Positions 1 through 7,532 of a stretch of DNA of 64,000 nucleotides are shown here, in pieces; the stretch's first letter is position 1, and each line of letters opens with the position of its first letter. The translations under genes were made by a program, and so were the position numbers. Origin of the DNA: Hahella sp. HNIBRBA332 (GTDB lineage: Bacteria > Pseudomonadota > Gammaproteobacteria > Pseudomonadales > Oleiphilaceae); contig NZ_CP132203.1 in the NCBI RefSeq assembly GCF_030719035.1, positions 434,001 through 498,000 on the forward strand. The letters run 5' to 3'. Below the pieces are notes generated by a model, which was not told the DNA's origin, did no database searches, and was given only the letters and a program-made list of their open reading frames with translations.

Positions 1-11
1 ACAGCTTCTAG

Positions 12-59
12 CCATATCAGATGCCAGCCATATCAGATGCCAGCAATATCAGAAGACAG
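12..59. repeat. Three tandem copies of a 16-bp repeat
   Basis: A 16-bp unit (CCATATCAGATGCCAG) occurs twice without change at 12-27 and 28-43. A third, diverged copy (CAATATCAGAAGACAG) follows at 44-59. The array lies just beyond the leuA terminator and may continue to the left of the window. No function can be assigned. Confidence 0.8.
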
Positions 60-98
60 GCATGAGAGGTTGTGATGAGGGCGGGGTGTCAGAGAGCT

Positions 99-125
99 AA
101 AAAAAAGGGCCCTGATGCAGGACCC
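99..125 (-). terminator. Rho-independent terminator of leuA
   Basis: On the minus strand an 8-bp stem (GGGTCCTG pairing with CAGGGCCC, one T-G wobble) with a 3-nt loop is followed by eight T residues. It lies 14 bp past the leuA stop codon, in the right orientation. Confidence 0.85.
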
Positions 126-139
126 AATGGGGTATAGCG

Positions 140-1822
140 TTAGACGGCTTCCCTTTGGCCGTTGTCGGCAGTGATCTGGGCGTGTCTGCCCACCGTCGAC
201 AACAACGCCTGCAGAGTGGCGGTGGTGGTGTCTTCCGCCAACGCAGCGGCGCTGAAAGGCGCGCCGTTGATCATTACCTTGATGCAGGCGAGGGCGTTGG
301 CGTCGGTGCCTTCGCCAAGCGCGAATTCATCGTAAGCCTCTACAGCGATGCTGATGCGGTAGCGACTTTCCAGTGCGGCGGCCACCGCCTCCACGCCGCC
401 GTGACCTTGGCCGCGGATACCGGAGATGATGGCGTCGTCGCCGAATTCAATCTGTACCTGCACGGCTTCGTCAGTTCTATGCATATCGTAAGTGCGTAAC
501 CGCCATCCTTTGGGTGTGCTCAAATAGCGCTCCTCAAACAAACGATGGATGGTGCGGGAGTCAATTTCGCCGCCTTCCGACTCTGCTTCATGCTGTACGA
601 CTTTGGCGAATTCGATTTGCAGCCAGCGTGGCAGGCTGATGTTGTAATCGCGCTCCAGTACGTGAGCGACGCCGCCTTTGCCGGACTGGCTGTTGATGCG
701 AACCACTTCTTCGTAGCGTCTGCCCAGGTCGAAAGGATCTATAGGCAGGTACGCTACATTCCAGACGTCGCCCTCTTTGCGTTTGTGCAGACACTTGCGA
801 ATTGCGTCTTGATGGCTACCAGAGAACGCGGTGAAGACCAAGTCGCCAGCATAAGGATGGCGTGGGTGCGTACTGATCTCAGTGCAAGCCTCGACGGTAT
901 CGATAATCTCGGACATGTCGGACAGATCCAGCATGGGATCAATGCCCTGGGAGTACAGATTCATGGCCATCGTGACTAAATCCATGTTGCCGGTACGCTC
1001 GCCGTTGCCTAACAGAGTTCCTTCGACTCTGTCTGCGCCCGCCATCACCGCCAGTTCCGCAGCCGCTACGCCGCAGCCACGGTCATTGTGAGTATGCACG
1101 CTGACAATAACGTGTTCCCGTTGATGGATGTTATCGCACATCCATTCGATCTGGTCGGCGAATACGTTAGGTGTCGCCATCTCAACCGTCGCGGGGAGGT
1201 TGATGATGACCTTGCGGCCGTTTTCCGGGCGCCATACGGCGTTCACGGCATTTACTACCTCGACGGCGAAATCCAGTTCCGTACCAGTAAAACTTTCCGG
1301 AGAGTATTCAAAACTCCACTGGGTTTCCGGATGCTTTTCAGCGTGCGCCAGCACTTCCTGGGCTCCGCGTACTGCAATGGCTTTGATGCCTTCGCGATCC
1401 AGCCCGAATACCTGTTCGCGCTGTACGGTGGAGGTGGAGTTATAAACGTGAACGATCGCTTGTTTGGCGCCCTGCAGCGCTTCATAAGTACGTGCGATCA
1501 GCTCAGGGCGCGCCTGTGTCAGCACTTGGATAGTGACATCGTCCGGAATACGATTTTCTTCAATCAGTTTGCGGCAGAAGTCAAAGTCAGGCTGGCTGGC
1601 AGCGGGGAAGCCGATTTCGATTTCCTTAAACCCACATTTCACCAGAAGGTCGAACAGTCGCTGCTTCTGACTGACGTTCATTGGCTTGATCAAAGCCTGG
1701 TTGCCGTCGCGCAGGTCGACTGCGCACCAGATGGGCGCTTGTTCGATAACCTGATCCGGCCAGCGGCGGTCCGCCTTACGGATAGGAGTGAATGGACGAT
1801 ATTTGCGGTGGTCGAAAGCCAT
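140..1822 (-). CDS. leuA: 2-isopropylmalate synthase (long LeuA form)
   Basis: Condenses acetyl-CoA with 2-oxoisovalerate in the first committed step of leucine synthesis. The N-terminal HMGL-like TIM barrel carries the catalytic DLRDGNQAL motif near residue 38, and metal-binding HTHNDRG further on. The C-terminal third is the LeuA dimerisation and leucine-feedback domain. At 560 residues it belongs to the longer LeuA type rather than the E. coli-like form. The open frame extends 21 codons upstream to 1885, but the start at 1822 (MAFDHRKYRPF) is preferred because GAGG lies about 9 bases before it and family members begin there. The gene stands alone, is followed by a strong terminator, and is divergent from an Lrp-type regulator that could respond to leucine; that link is inference. 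Confidence 0.95.
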   Translation of the reverse strand: MAFDHRKYRPFTPIRKADRRWPDQVIEQAPIWCAVDLRDGNQALIKPMNVSQKQRLFDLLVKCGFKEIEIGFPAASQPDFDFCRKLIEENRIPDDVTIQVLTQARPELIARTYEALQGAKQAIVHVYNSTSTVQREQVFGLDREGIKAIAVRGAQEVLAHAEKHPETQWSFEYSPESFTGTELDFAVEVVNAVNAVWRPENGRKVIINLPATVEMATPNVFADQIEWMCDNIHQREHVIVSVHTHNDRGCGVAAAELAVMAGADRVEGTLLGNGERTGNMDLVTMAMNLYSQGIDPMLDLSDMSEIIDTVEACTEISTHPRHPYAGDLVFTAFSGSHQDAIRKCLHKRKEGDVWNVAYLPIDPFDLGRRYEEVVRINSQSGKGGVAHVLERDYNISLPRWLQIEFAKVVQHEAESEGGEIDSRTIHRLFEERYLSTPKGWRLRTYDMHRTDEAVQVQIEFGDDAIISGIRGQGHGGVEAVAAALESRYRISIAVEAYDEFALGEGTDANALACIKVMINGAPFSAAALAEDTTTATLQALLSTVGRHAQITADNGQREAV

Positions 1823-2125
1823 GGAAATCAGCCTCGTAAGTCTTCCTGTTCGAATTGAGCGGGCGTTAGTGTTTCCCGCATCCATTTAGGTCTTGAGCAC
1901 AATGGCTCTGCTTCGCTTGAGCTTGTGGCTCGTTAAGCCGCCCCGCCTTGTGAGCCAGGCTGGCTGACGTCTCGTAGTAAGGTGGATGCGCCTTAAAGAG
2001 ACGTGCAGTCAGGAAAGCAATAATACCGAGAATGGCGCGCAATGAGTTTGCGTTGTTGATTTGATTTTAATGAAAAATGATAGATAATTTTAAGAATAAA
2101 CATTTTCGTGAAATAAAATATCCAA
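1823..2125. other. leuA / Lrp-type gene divergent intergenic region
   Basis: About 300 bp separate the two divergent starts. The Lrp-proximal 100 bases are strongly AT-rich, as expected of a promoter region. No leucine-rich leader peptide or clear attenuator was found upstream of leuA. Confidence 0.5.
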
Positions 2126-2611
2126 ATGAAAGAGAAGCTTGTCAAAATCGATCGAATTGATCGCAAAATCTTGGAATGTTTGCAAAAGGATGGCGGGTTA
2201 TCCAACCAGGAATTGGCGGAAAAAGTGGGGTTATCGCCGTCGCCCTGTCTGCGTCGCGTGCGTGCGTTGGAGGAGGCGGGCATTATTCTGCGGCGGGTGA
2301 CATTGTTGGAGCGTAAGAAGCTGGGGCTGTCTCTGACGGTGATTATCCAGATCAGCATGGATCGCCATACGCCGGAACGCTTTGAAGAGTTTGAAAATCA
2401 GGTTAAAGAGTCTCCGGAAGTTCAGGAATGCTATTTGATAACCGGGCAGGAGGCGGACTACATGCTGAAGGTGGTGGTGCCGGACATGGATGCGTATCAA
2501 GTGTTCCTTTTGAACAAGATCACCCGTATCCCCGGGGTGAGTGGGGTGCACTCCAGCTTCGTGCTGCGCAGAGTGGTGGATAATACGGAATTGCCGTTGG
2601 GTTATTTATAG
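2126..2611 (+). CDS. Lrp/AsnC family transcriptional regulator
   Basis: A 161-residue DNA-binding regulator of the leucine-responsive family. The N-terminal winged helix-turn-helix spans about residues 8-60 (LDRKIL-type start, recognition helix in LSPSPCLRRVRALE). The C-terminal alpha-beta RAM/ligand-binding domain spans about 70-155, with the usual EVQECYLITGQEADYML segment. The arrangement and 150-165 residue length match Lrp itself and BkdR. It is transcribed away from leuA, so control of branched-chain amino acid genes is plausible but unproven. No good Shine-Dalgarno sequence precedes the ATG; the upstream DNA is very AT-rich. Whether this is the global Lrp or a local paralogue cannot be told from the window. 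Confidence 0.88.
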   Translation: MKEKLVKIDRIDRKILECLQKDGGLSNQELAEKVGLSPSPCLRRVRALEEAGIILRRVTLLERKKLGLSLTVIIQISMDRHTPERFEEFENQVKESPEVQECYLITGQEADYMLKVVVPDMDAYQVFLLNKITRIPGVSGVHSSFVLRRVVDNTELPLGYL

Positions 2612-2693
2612 GACGTCCGTTCACGATTCGCCCACGAGAAAATTTCTCGGCTAATACGCATGGCTTATTAAAGTTCCTGTTTTATACTAATAG

Positions 2694-2705
2694 TTAGCTA
2701 GCTAA
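2694..2705. promoter_or_regulatory. Palindrome upstream of the marR gene, candidate operator
   Basis: TTAGCTAGCTAA is a perfect 12-bp palindrome 31 bases before the MarR-family start codon. MarR/SlyA proteins bind short AT-rich palindromes of this kind and usually repress their own operon, so this is a reasonable autoregulatory site. The assignment is inference. Confidence 0.5.
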
Positions 2706-2736
2706 TTAATTTGAATCCTCTAACGAACGGAATAGC

Positions 2737-3162
2737 ATGAGCGAGTTATTTTCCTTCACATTGGCGCGCCTGAACCGGCGCTGGCGCAAACTGCTGGATG
2801 ATCGGCTCAGTGATTTGGGGCTGACTCAATCCCGCTGGGTGACGCTGCTTTATCTGCAAAGGCTGGGCGGCGACCTGACCCAGAAAGAGCTGGCGAACGC
2901 TCTATCCATTGAATCGCCGACGCTGGTGCGACTGCTGCACGGCCTGGAAGAGTCTGGGCTGGTAACTCGCACTGAATGTGGACAGGACGGACGCGCCAAA
3001 CGCATTCGCCTGACTGCCGCCGCGGAAAGCTATCTGGAAACAGTGAATGAACGCGCCGCCGCATTGCGGAGCGAGATGCTTGCTGGCGTTTCGCCACAGG
3101 ATCTAGAACTGTGCCTGCAGGTTTTTGCGCGGATTGAAAAGAACGCATCGGAAATAAACTGA
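2737..3162 (+). CDS. MarR/SlyA family transcriptional regulator
   Basis: A 141-residue winged-helix regulator. The opening helices (FTLARLNRRWRKLLDDRL) and the segment LTQSRWVTLLYLQRLGGDLTQ are characteristic of SlyA-like members. The recognition helix lies near residues 55-75 and the wing (TECGQDGRAKRIRLT) near 83-97. The gene lies 93 bp upstream of a drug efflux pump in the same direction and probably forms an operon with it. The usual logic of such pairs is that MarR represses the pump until a phenolic or amphipathic ligand releases it. A palindrome at 2694-2705 could be its operator. The ligand is unknown. Confidence 0.88.
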   Translation: MSELFSFTLARLNRRWRKLLDDRLSDLGLTQSRWVTLLYLQRLGGDLTQKELANALSIESPTLVRLLHGLEESGLVTRTECGQDGRAKRIRLTAAAESYLETVNERAAALRSEMLAGVSPQDLELCLQVFARIEKNASEIN

Positions 3163-3255
3163 CCGACGCCTCCTCCAATGCTCTGCATTGGCGATTGGAT
3201 GGCGCATTCATGACGCTTGCAAGGGGATTCCGAAGACTGATTACGGAGCATTTAC

Positions 3256-4692
3256 ATGTCTGATACGTTGTTGCAGGCTCTCTTTGATCGCCATGGGCCC
3301 GCCTATCGCTGGCTGGCCATGCTCACCGTCATGATGGGGACGGTCTCCGCCGTATTGACGTCGACTATCGTCAATGTGGCCTTGCCGGACATCATGAACC
3401 ACTTTTCCATAGGTCAGGGCGTCGCCCACTGGCTTTCCACCGGCTTTCTCGCCGCCATGACCACAACCATGTTGACCACCGCCTGGTTGACGCAACGCTT
3501 TGGTCTGCGTCACGCGTTGGGATTCGCCATGCTGCTGTTCGCTGGCGCTTCTATACTGGGAGGCCTGGGACTGAATGCGGAGTCTGTGATCCTGGCGCGG
3601 GTGCTGCAGGGCGCCGCCGCCGGCATGTTGCAGCCGATTGCGATGCATGTGTTGTTCAGGGTTTTCCCCCGTAATGAGCGAGGGCGAGCTATCGGCATTT
3701 ACGGGATGGGCGTGATTCTGGCTCCAGCTCTGGGGCCGGTGTTGGGCGGCGTCATCGTGGACCAGCTCGACTGGCGTTATATCTTCTTTGCGCCGCTGCC
3801 TATTACCATGGCCGGTTTTCTGATGGCGCTGCGTTATATGCCTCATAGAGAGCCGGAAGTTGAGCAGCATGGTTTCGATTGGACCAGTTTCTTTTATCTC
3901 TGCTTGTTTATCGGATGCGCGCTGGATGGATTGACCCGGTTGCAGCATGGCGTCGTGCAACCGCTCTGGCAGGCGATGGGAGCCTTGCTGGCGGTGTCCT
4001 CGCTCATCTTGTTCGTGCGGCGGCAGAGACATAGCCGAAGTCCTCTGTTGGAGCTTGCGTTGTTGCGCGTCCCCAGTTTTCGCAGCGCTTTTCTGGTGGC
4101 GTTGGGACTGGGCATGGCTTTGTTCGGCTCTACCTACATCATTCCTCTTTTTGTTCAGACTGCGATGAACTATAGCGCGACAGAGGCGGGGATGATGATG
4201 GCGCCGGCCGGCATTGCGTTGGGCATACTGTTTCCCTTCAGCGGACGGGCGGCGGATAAAGGCGCTCCTCATCGCCTGGTGATCGCGGGGCTTGTATTGT
4301 TTGCCGGAGCCAGTTTGCTGTGGGTATTTATCGGACTTGCGCCGTCATTTTTCTATCTGGCTTCACTGGTGTTGGTAGGGCGCGTAGGGCTTGCGTTGAT
4401 GATGCCGGCGCTCAGCACCGGCGGTTTGGTGGAAGTCAGCGATGCGCAGTTAGGGCAAGCATCGGGAATGATTAACTTCGCCAGACAATTTGGCGGCGCC
4501 ATGGGCATTAATATCCTGGCGGTCATGCTGGAGTGGGGGAGCGAGGCGGGTGATGGGCGGCATGTCGCATCCATGCTAAGCTACACCGAAGCCTTTGTTT
4601 TGCTGGGCGTCATCGCCATCGCGGCGCTATGGCCGGCGGCGCGCATCGGAAAGACCGACGCCTCCGTGCAAGCCGCGCCGGAGAGCGCCTGA
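3256..4692 (+). CDS. DHA2-family MFS multidrug efflux transporter (EmrB/QacA-like)
   Basis: A 478-residue inner-membrane proton antiporter predicted to expel drugs or toxic organic compounds. It has many hydrophobic segments, in line with the 14-helix DHA2 class. Residues near 155-170 (GVILAPALGPVLGG) match antiporter motif C, and NVALPDI near residue 40 is typical of helix 1 in EmrB-like pumps. GGAG lies 8 bases before the ATG. It follows a MarR-type regulator, which supports inducible efflux. No membrane-fusion (EmrA) gene is adjacent, so it either works alone or borrows a partner encoded elsewhere. Substrate unknown. Confidence 0.88.
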   Translation: MSDTLLQALFDRHGPAYRWLAMLTVMMGTVSAVLTSTIVNVALPDIMNHFSIGQGVAHWLSTGFLAAMTTTMLTTAWLTQRFGLRHALGFAMLLFAGASILGGLGLNAESVILARVLQGAAAGMLQPIAMHVLFRVFPRNERGRAIGIYGMGVILAPALGPVLGGVIVDQLDWRYIFFAPLPITMAGFLMALRYMPHREPEVEQHGFDWTSFFYLCLFIGCALDGLTRLQHGVVQPLWQAMGALLAVSSLILFVRRQRHSRSPLLELALLRVPSFRSAFLVALGLGMALFGSTYIIPLFVQTAMNYSATEAGMMMAPAGIALGILFPFSGRAADKGAPHRLVIAGLVLFAGASLLWVFIGLAPSFFYLASLVLVGRVGLALMMPALSTGGLVEVSDAQLGQASGMINFARQFGGAMGINILAVMLEWGSEAGDGRHVASMLSYTEAFVLLGVIAIAALWPAARIGKTDASVQAAPESA

Positions 4693-4720
4693 GCAGGCCT
4701 AGGCCCCGATCAAGGCCTGC
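4693..4720. other. Hairpin between convergent genes
   Basis: GCAGGCCT at 4693-4700 pairs perfectly with AGGCCTGC at 4713-4720. It straddles the 6-bp gap between the convergent efflux and reductase genes and overlaps the reductase stop codon. There is no T-tract, so it may block read-through without being a classic terminator. Confidence 0.5.
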
Positions 4721-6063
4721 CCGCATACTCTTATGGTCGCGCCCGTGATTCCATAAGCCCCGGATGTGGCGAGGAATGCGATCAGCGACGCGACATCTTC
4801 GGGTTGACCGCCCTGTGACAACGAGTTCAGGCGGCGACCCGCTTCCCGCATCAATAGGGGCATTTGCGCCGTCATATCGGTTTCAATAAATGCGGGCGCC
4901 ACGGCGTTTACAGTTACCCCTTTGGAGGCCAACTGAGGCGCCAACGCAGCTACGTAACCAATCAGCGCCGCTTTACTGACGGCATAGTTGGTCTGGCCAA
5001 AATTTCCTGCGACGCCGCTGATGGAGGACAGACAGATAATCCGGCCCATATTACGCAACGCATTTGCGTTCAGCAGAGCGTTGTTGATGGCGACGACAGC
5101 CCGGAAATTAACATCCAGTACGCAGCGCCAAGTTTCTTCCGACATCTTCGCCAGGGTTTTGTCGCGAGTGATTCCGGCGTTATGCACGAGAATGTCGACA
5201 CCGCCATATTGCTCCAGAAAGAATTGCGCCAAGGTTTGCGCCGCGTCCGGCGCGGTAATATCCATAGGCATGGGAGCGCCGTTAATATCGGCGGCGATGT
5301 TCGTTAAGGCTCTGCTGGCGGAAGGGATGTCCAGGCACACTACTGTTGCGCCTTCTTCCGCGAGTCGGCGTGCGGTCGCCGCACCGATGCCGCGGGACGC
5401 GCCTGTCACCAGGGCGACTTTGTTTTGCAGTGGTCGGGAGGGTGTTGGCAATGGCTGGGAAGGCGGTGCTTTCACCGCGGCGCTGAGCCTGATCGCCTGA
5501 CCATCCACATAGGCGCTGGCGGGAGAACAGAAAAACGCCAGTGGCCCTGTCAGCCGGTCTTCCTGGCCGGACGTCAGATAAATCAGATTGGCGGTCGCTC
5601 CACGTTTACCCAACTCTTTGCCGAGAGAGCGGGTGAATCCTTCTACGGCTTTGGCGCATGCCGCCGCCACTGGGTCGTCCATCTGCTCTGGCGTTGACGC
5701 CAACAAAAGTGCGCGCCCATGACGGGGAAATTGCGCCATCAGGGGATGGAAAAAATGGTATAGCGCATCCAGATCCTCGCTCTTGCGACAGCCGGTGGCG
5801 TCGAACAGGGCGATGACCGGCGCCGCCTCGCTTGTCTGCATGTCCTCGCATACCCGCGCGCCAAGTTCCTGTAGTCGGGCGCTCACGACGTCTATTACTC
5901 CACTTCCTGTGACGCCACCGATCACAGCGGTGGCGCCCTGCAAGGGACTGTCGGCTATCGTCTGCGTTGAGCGCCGAAGTGTAACCGGAGCGGGCAAGCC
6001 GAACTTTTTCAACAGTTTGTAGGCTCCTGGATGAGTGGCGAGTGTGAGCAGTAGATCGGACAT
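4699..6063 (-). CDS. Long-form 3-oxoacyl-[ACP] reductase (FabG4-like SDR)
   Basis: An NAD(P)H-dependent short-chain dehydrogenase of 454 residues, about twice the size of classical FabG. The first ~200 residues resemble a degenerate Rossmann half. The second half holds the working site: TGASRGIGAATA cofactor loop, NAGITRD, and SSISG followed by the YAVSK catalytic Tyr-Lys pair. Proteins of this 'high molecular weight FabG' type reduce 3-oxoacyl thioesters. The start at 6063 (MSDLLLTLATHP) is chosen because AAGGAAA precedes it closely; a 29-codon upstream extension has no such site. It is divergent from a FabR-type repressor, which suggests control with fatty-acid metabolism (inference). Confidence 0.88.
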   Translation of the reverse strand: MSDLLLTLATHPGAYKLLKKFGLPAPVTLRRSTQTIADSPLQGATAVIGGVTGSGVIDVVSARLQELGARVCEDMQTSEAAPVIALFDATGCRKSEDLDALYHFFHPLMAQFPRHGRALLLASTPEQMDDPVAAACAKAVEGFTRSLGKELGKRGATANLIYLTSGQEDRLTGPLAFFCSPASAYVDGQAIRLSAAVKAPPSQPLPTPSRPLQNKVALVTGASRGIGAATARRLAEEGATVVCLDIPSASRALTNIAADINGAPMPMDITAPDAAQTLAQFFLEQYGGVDILVHNAGITRDKTLAKMSEETWRCVLDVNFRAVVAINNALLNANALRNMGRIICLSSISGVAGNFGQTNYAVSKAALIGYVAALAPQLASKGVTVNAVAPAFIETDMTAQMPLLMREAGRRLNSLSQGGQPEDVASLIAFLATSGAYGITGATIRVCGQALIGA

Positions 6064-6240
6064 GACGATTTCCTTTTTCGTAATGACGGAGTGGTCGACT
6101 CTTATTAGGCGTAGATCTAAAAGTGGTGGCGAAAACGCTCTTTTCTTCACAGAAAATCGGCGTACGGCGGCTAAAGCCTATATTCTTCGCCGCAACAAGG
6201 CTAGGATATAACTCCTTTTCATGTCAGTAAGGGCAGTGCA

Positions 6241-6957
6241 TTGAATCAGGAGCAGAAACTTGAGTCTGTCGCGACCAGAACGCCACAGGGGCGCAAGGCG
6301 GTTATCTCGCGGGAAGATGTAATTTCAGCTGCATTGAAGCTGGCCGGGCCGCATCGCAGCGTGTCCACGTTAAGTCTGCGTGAAGTCGCCCGGGAAGCGG
6401 GTATTGCGCCCAACAGTTTTTACCGGCATTTCAGAGATATCGATGAGTTGGCGGTGGCTCTGATAGAACGCGCGGGCGCCTCTCTCAGAAAAATCATCGG
6501 CGAAGCCCGCAATCGCGCCAGCATGGACACCAGTGTGGTGCGCTCTTCCGTCGAGGCGTTTGTCGAACAGTTGAGCGCCGATGAAAAGTTTTTACATATT
6601 CTGCTCCGAGAAGGCAATGTCGGTTCCGACGCCTTTAAATACGCGGTAGAACGCCAACTGTGCTTCTTTGAAGAAGAGCTCTGCGTAGATCTGGTGCGCC
6701 TCGCAAAATCCAAAGGCACGGGCATCATGCAACCAGAACTGGTGTCCAAGGCGATCACCCGATTGGTGTTCGCGGTGGCCGCCACCGCACTGGACCTCCC
6801 TTTTGAAAAGCATGCCGGGATCAGCGATCAGTTGGAGCGTATGATCCGTATGATTATCGTCGGGTCTCAAGTCCTGGCGGAAATCGAACCGAACCCCGCC
6901 GTCGTCGCCACGGAAATGGCGAGCGTGAGGGCGTCTCTGGAGCGTCCAGAACTCTAA
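6241..6957 (+). CDS. fabR: FabR-like TetR-family repressor
   Basis: A 238-residue TetR-type regulator. The helix-turn-helix near residues 38-65 contains LSLREVAREAGIAPNSFYRHF, nearly the same as in E. coli FabR, the repressor of unsaturated fatty acid genes that senses the acyl-ACP/CoA pool. The ligand domain also shares FabR landmarks (VRSSVEAFVEQL, LLREGNVGSDAF). Translation begins at TTG 6241 with AAGGG upstream; no ATG lies nearby in frame. It is divergent from the long FabG-like gene, which is its most likely local target. Orthology to FabR is well supported; the target set is inference. Confidence 0.82.
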   Translation: MNQEQKLESVATRTPQGRKAVISREDVISAALKLAGPHRSVSTLSLREVAREAGIAPNSFYRHFRDIDELAVALIERAGASLRKIIGEARNRASMDTSVVRSSVEAFVEQLSADEKFLHILLREGNVGSDAFKYAVERQLCFFEEELCVDLVRLAKSKGTGIMQPELVSKAITRLVFAVAATALDLPFEKHAGISDQLERMIRMIIVGSQVLAEIEPNPAVVATEMASVRASLERPEL

Positions 6958-6967
6958 GCGGATGCGC

Positions 6968-7384
6968 TTATTGCGCTTCCGCCGCCCGCAATTCCAACTT
7001 TAGCCAATCCTGCCCATCCCGGCGTCCGTCGTCGATAGCGTTGAAATAGCGTTTGTAGAACGTCAGTAGTTTGTCCGGGGAGGGAACGGGGCCGCCGTCC
7101 TCATGTTCTATGCGCATCGCGGTGGTGACCAGTTTTCTGATGTCCGGCGCTTGTCTGCGAATGACATTCAACAGCCATTTCATTTCCGCAAATGCGTTGC
7201 CAAGACCGCTAGGGCGTTGCAGGCGTCGATACAGAATAATCGTCAGCACGCTTTCTTCCTGGCGATAGGTGATTTCGGCGTGTTGAAAACAAGCCGTTTC
7301 GCCAATAGGGCGGGTTCCGGGTAAGAGGGAGTAGGGGCGTGTAAGGATGCCCTCGCGGGCCAGTATATTCGAGAGCGGATACAT
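6968..7384 (-). CDS. lcrR: LcrR/PcrR-family type III secretion protein
   Basis: A 138-residue protein that I match to Yersinia LcrR by its central block: LTIILYRRLQRPSGLGNAFAE corresponds to the LcrR region ending RRGLKNPFAAL, and LLTFYKRYF to LAHFYRRW near the C terminus. In Yersinia, LcrR affects the amount of the needle-tip regulator LcrG and thereby Yop secretion control. In Yersinia and Pseudomonas the gene lies between sctV and lcrG; here it sits about 30 kb away, beside the regulatory genes. Its promoter side (7385-7532) contains the near-inverted pair GGTTAACCC and GGGTAACC at 7406-7414 and 7438-7445. Its stop lies 10 bp past the fabR stop (convergent). Confidence 0.75.
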   Translation of the reverse strand: MYPLSNILAREGILTRPYSLLPGTRPIGETACFQHAEITYRQEESVLTIILYRRLQRPSGLGNAFAEMKWLLNVIRRQAPDIRKLVTTAMRIEHEDGGPVPSPDKLLTFYKRYFNAIDDGRRDGQDWLKLELRAAEAQ

Positions 7385-7532
7385 ATCGTCACCTTCGGCG
7401 GTTCAGGTTAACCCTGTTATTGTTGTTGGGTAACCGTTGCGCTACGAAGGTTGCGGCGATTAATTCAACGTCTCTCCGACAAGTGGCGCCGAGACGCGGT
7501 TGGGGGCGATTTTTATATTTTTTAATTTATCT

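Noticed and set aside
3241..4272. 343-codon minus-strand frame
   Set aside because: Shadow of the efflux pump gene; Gln/His-rich noise.
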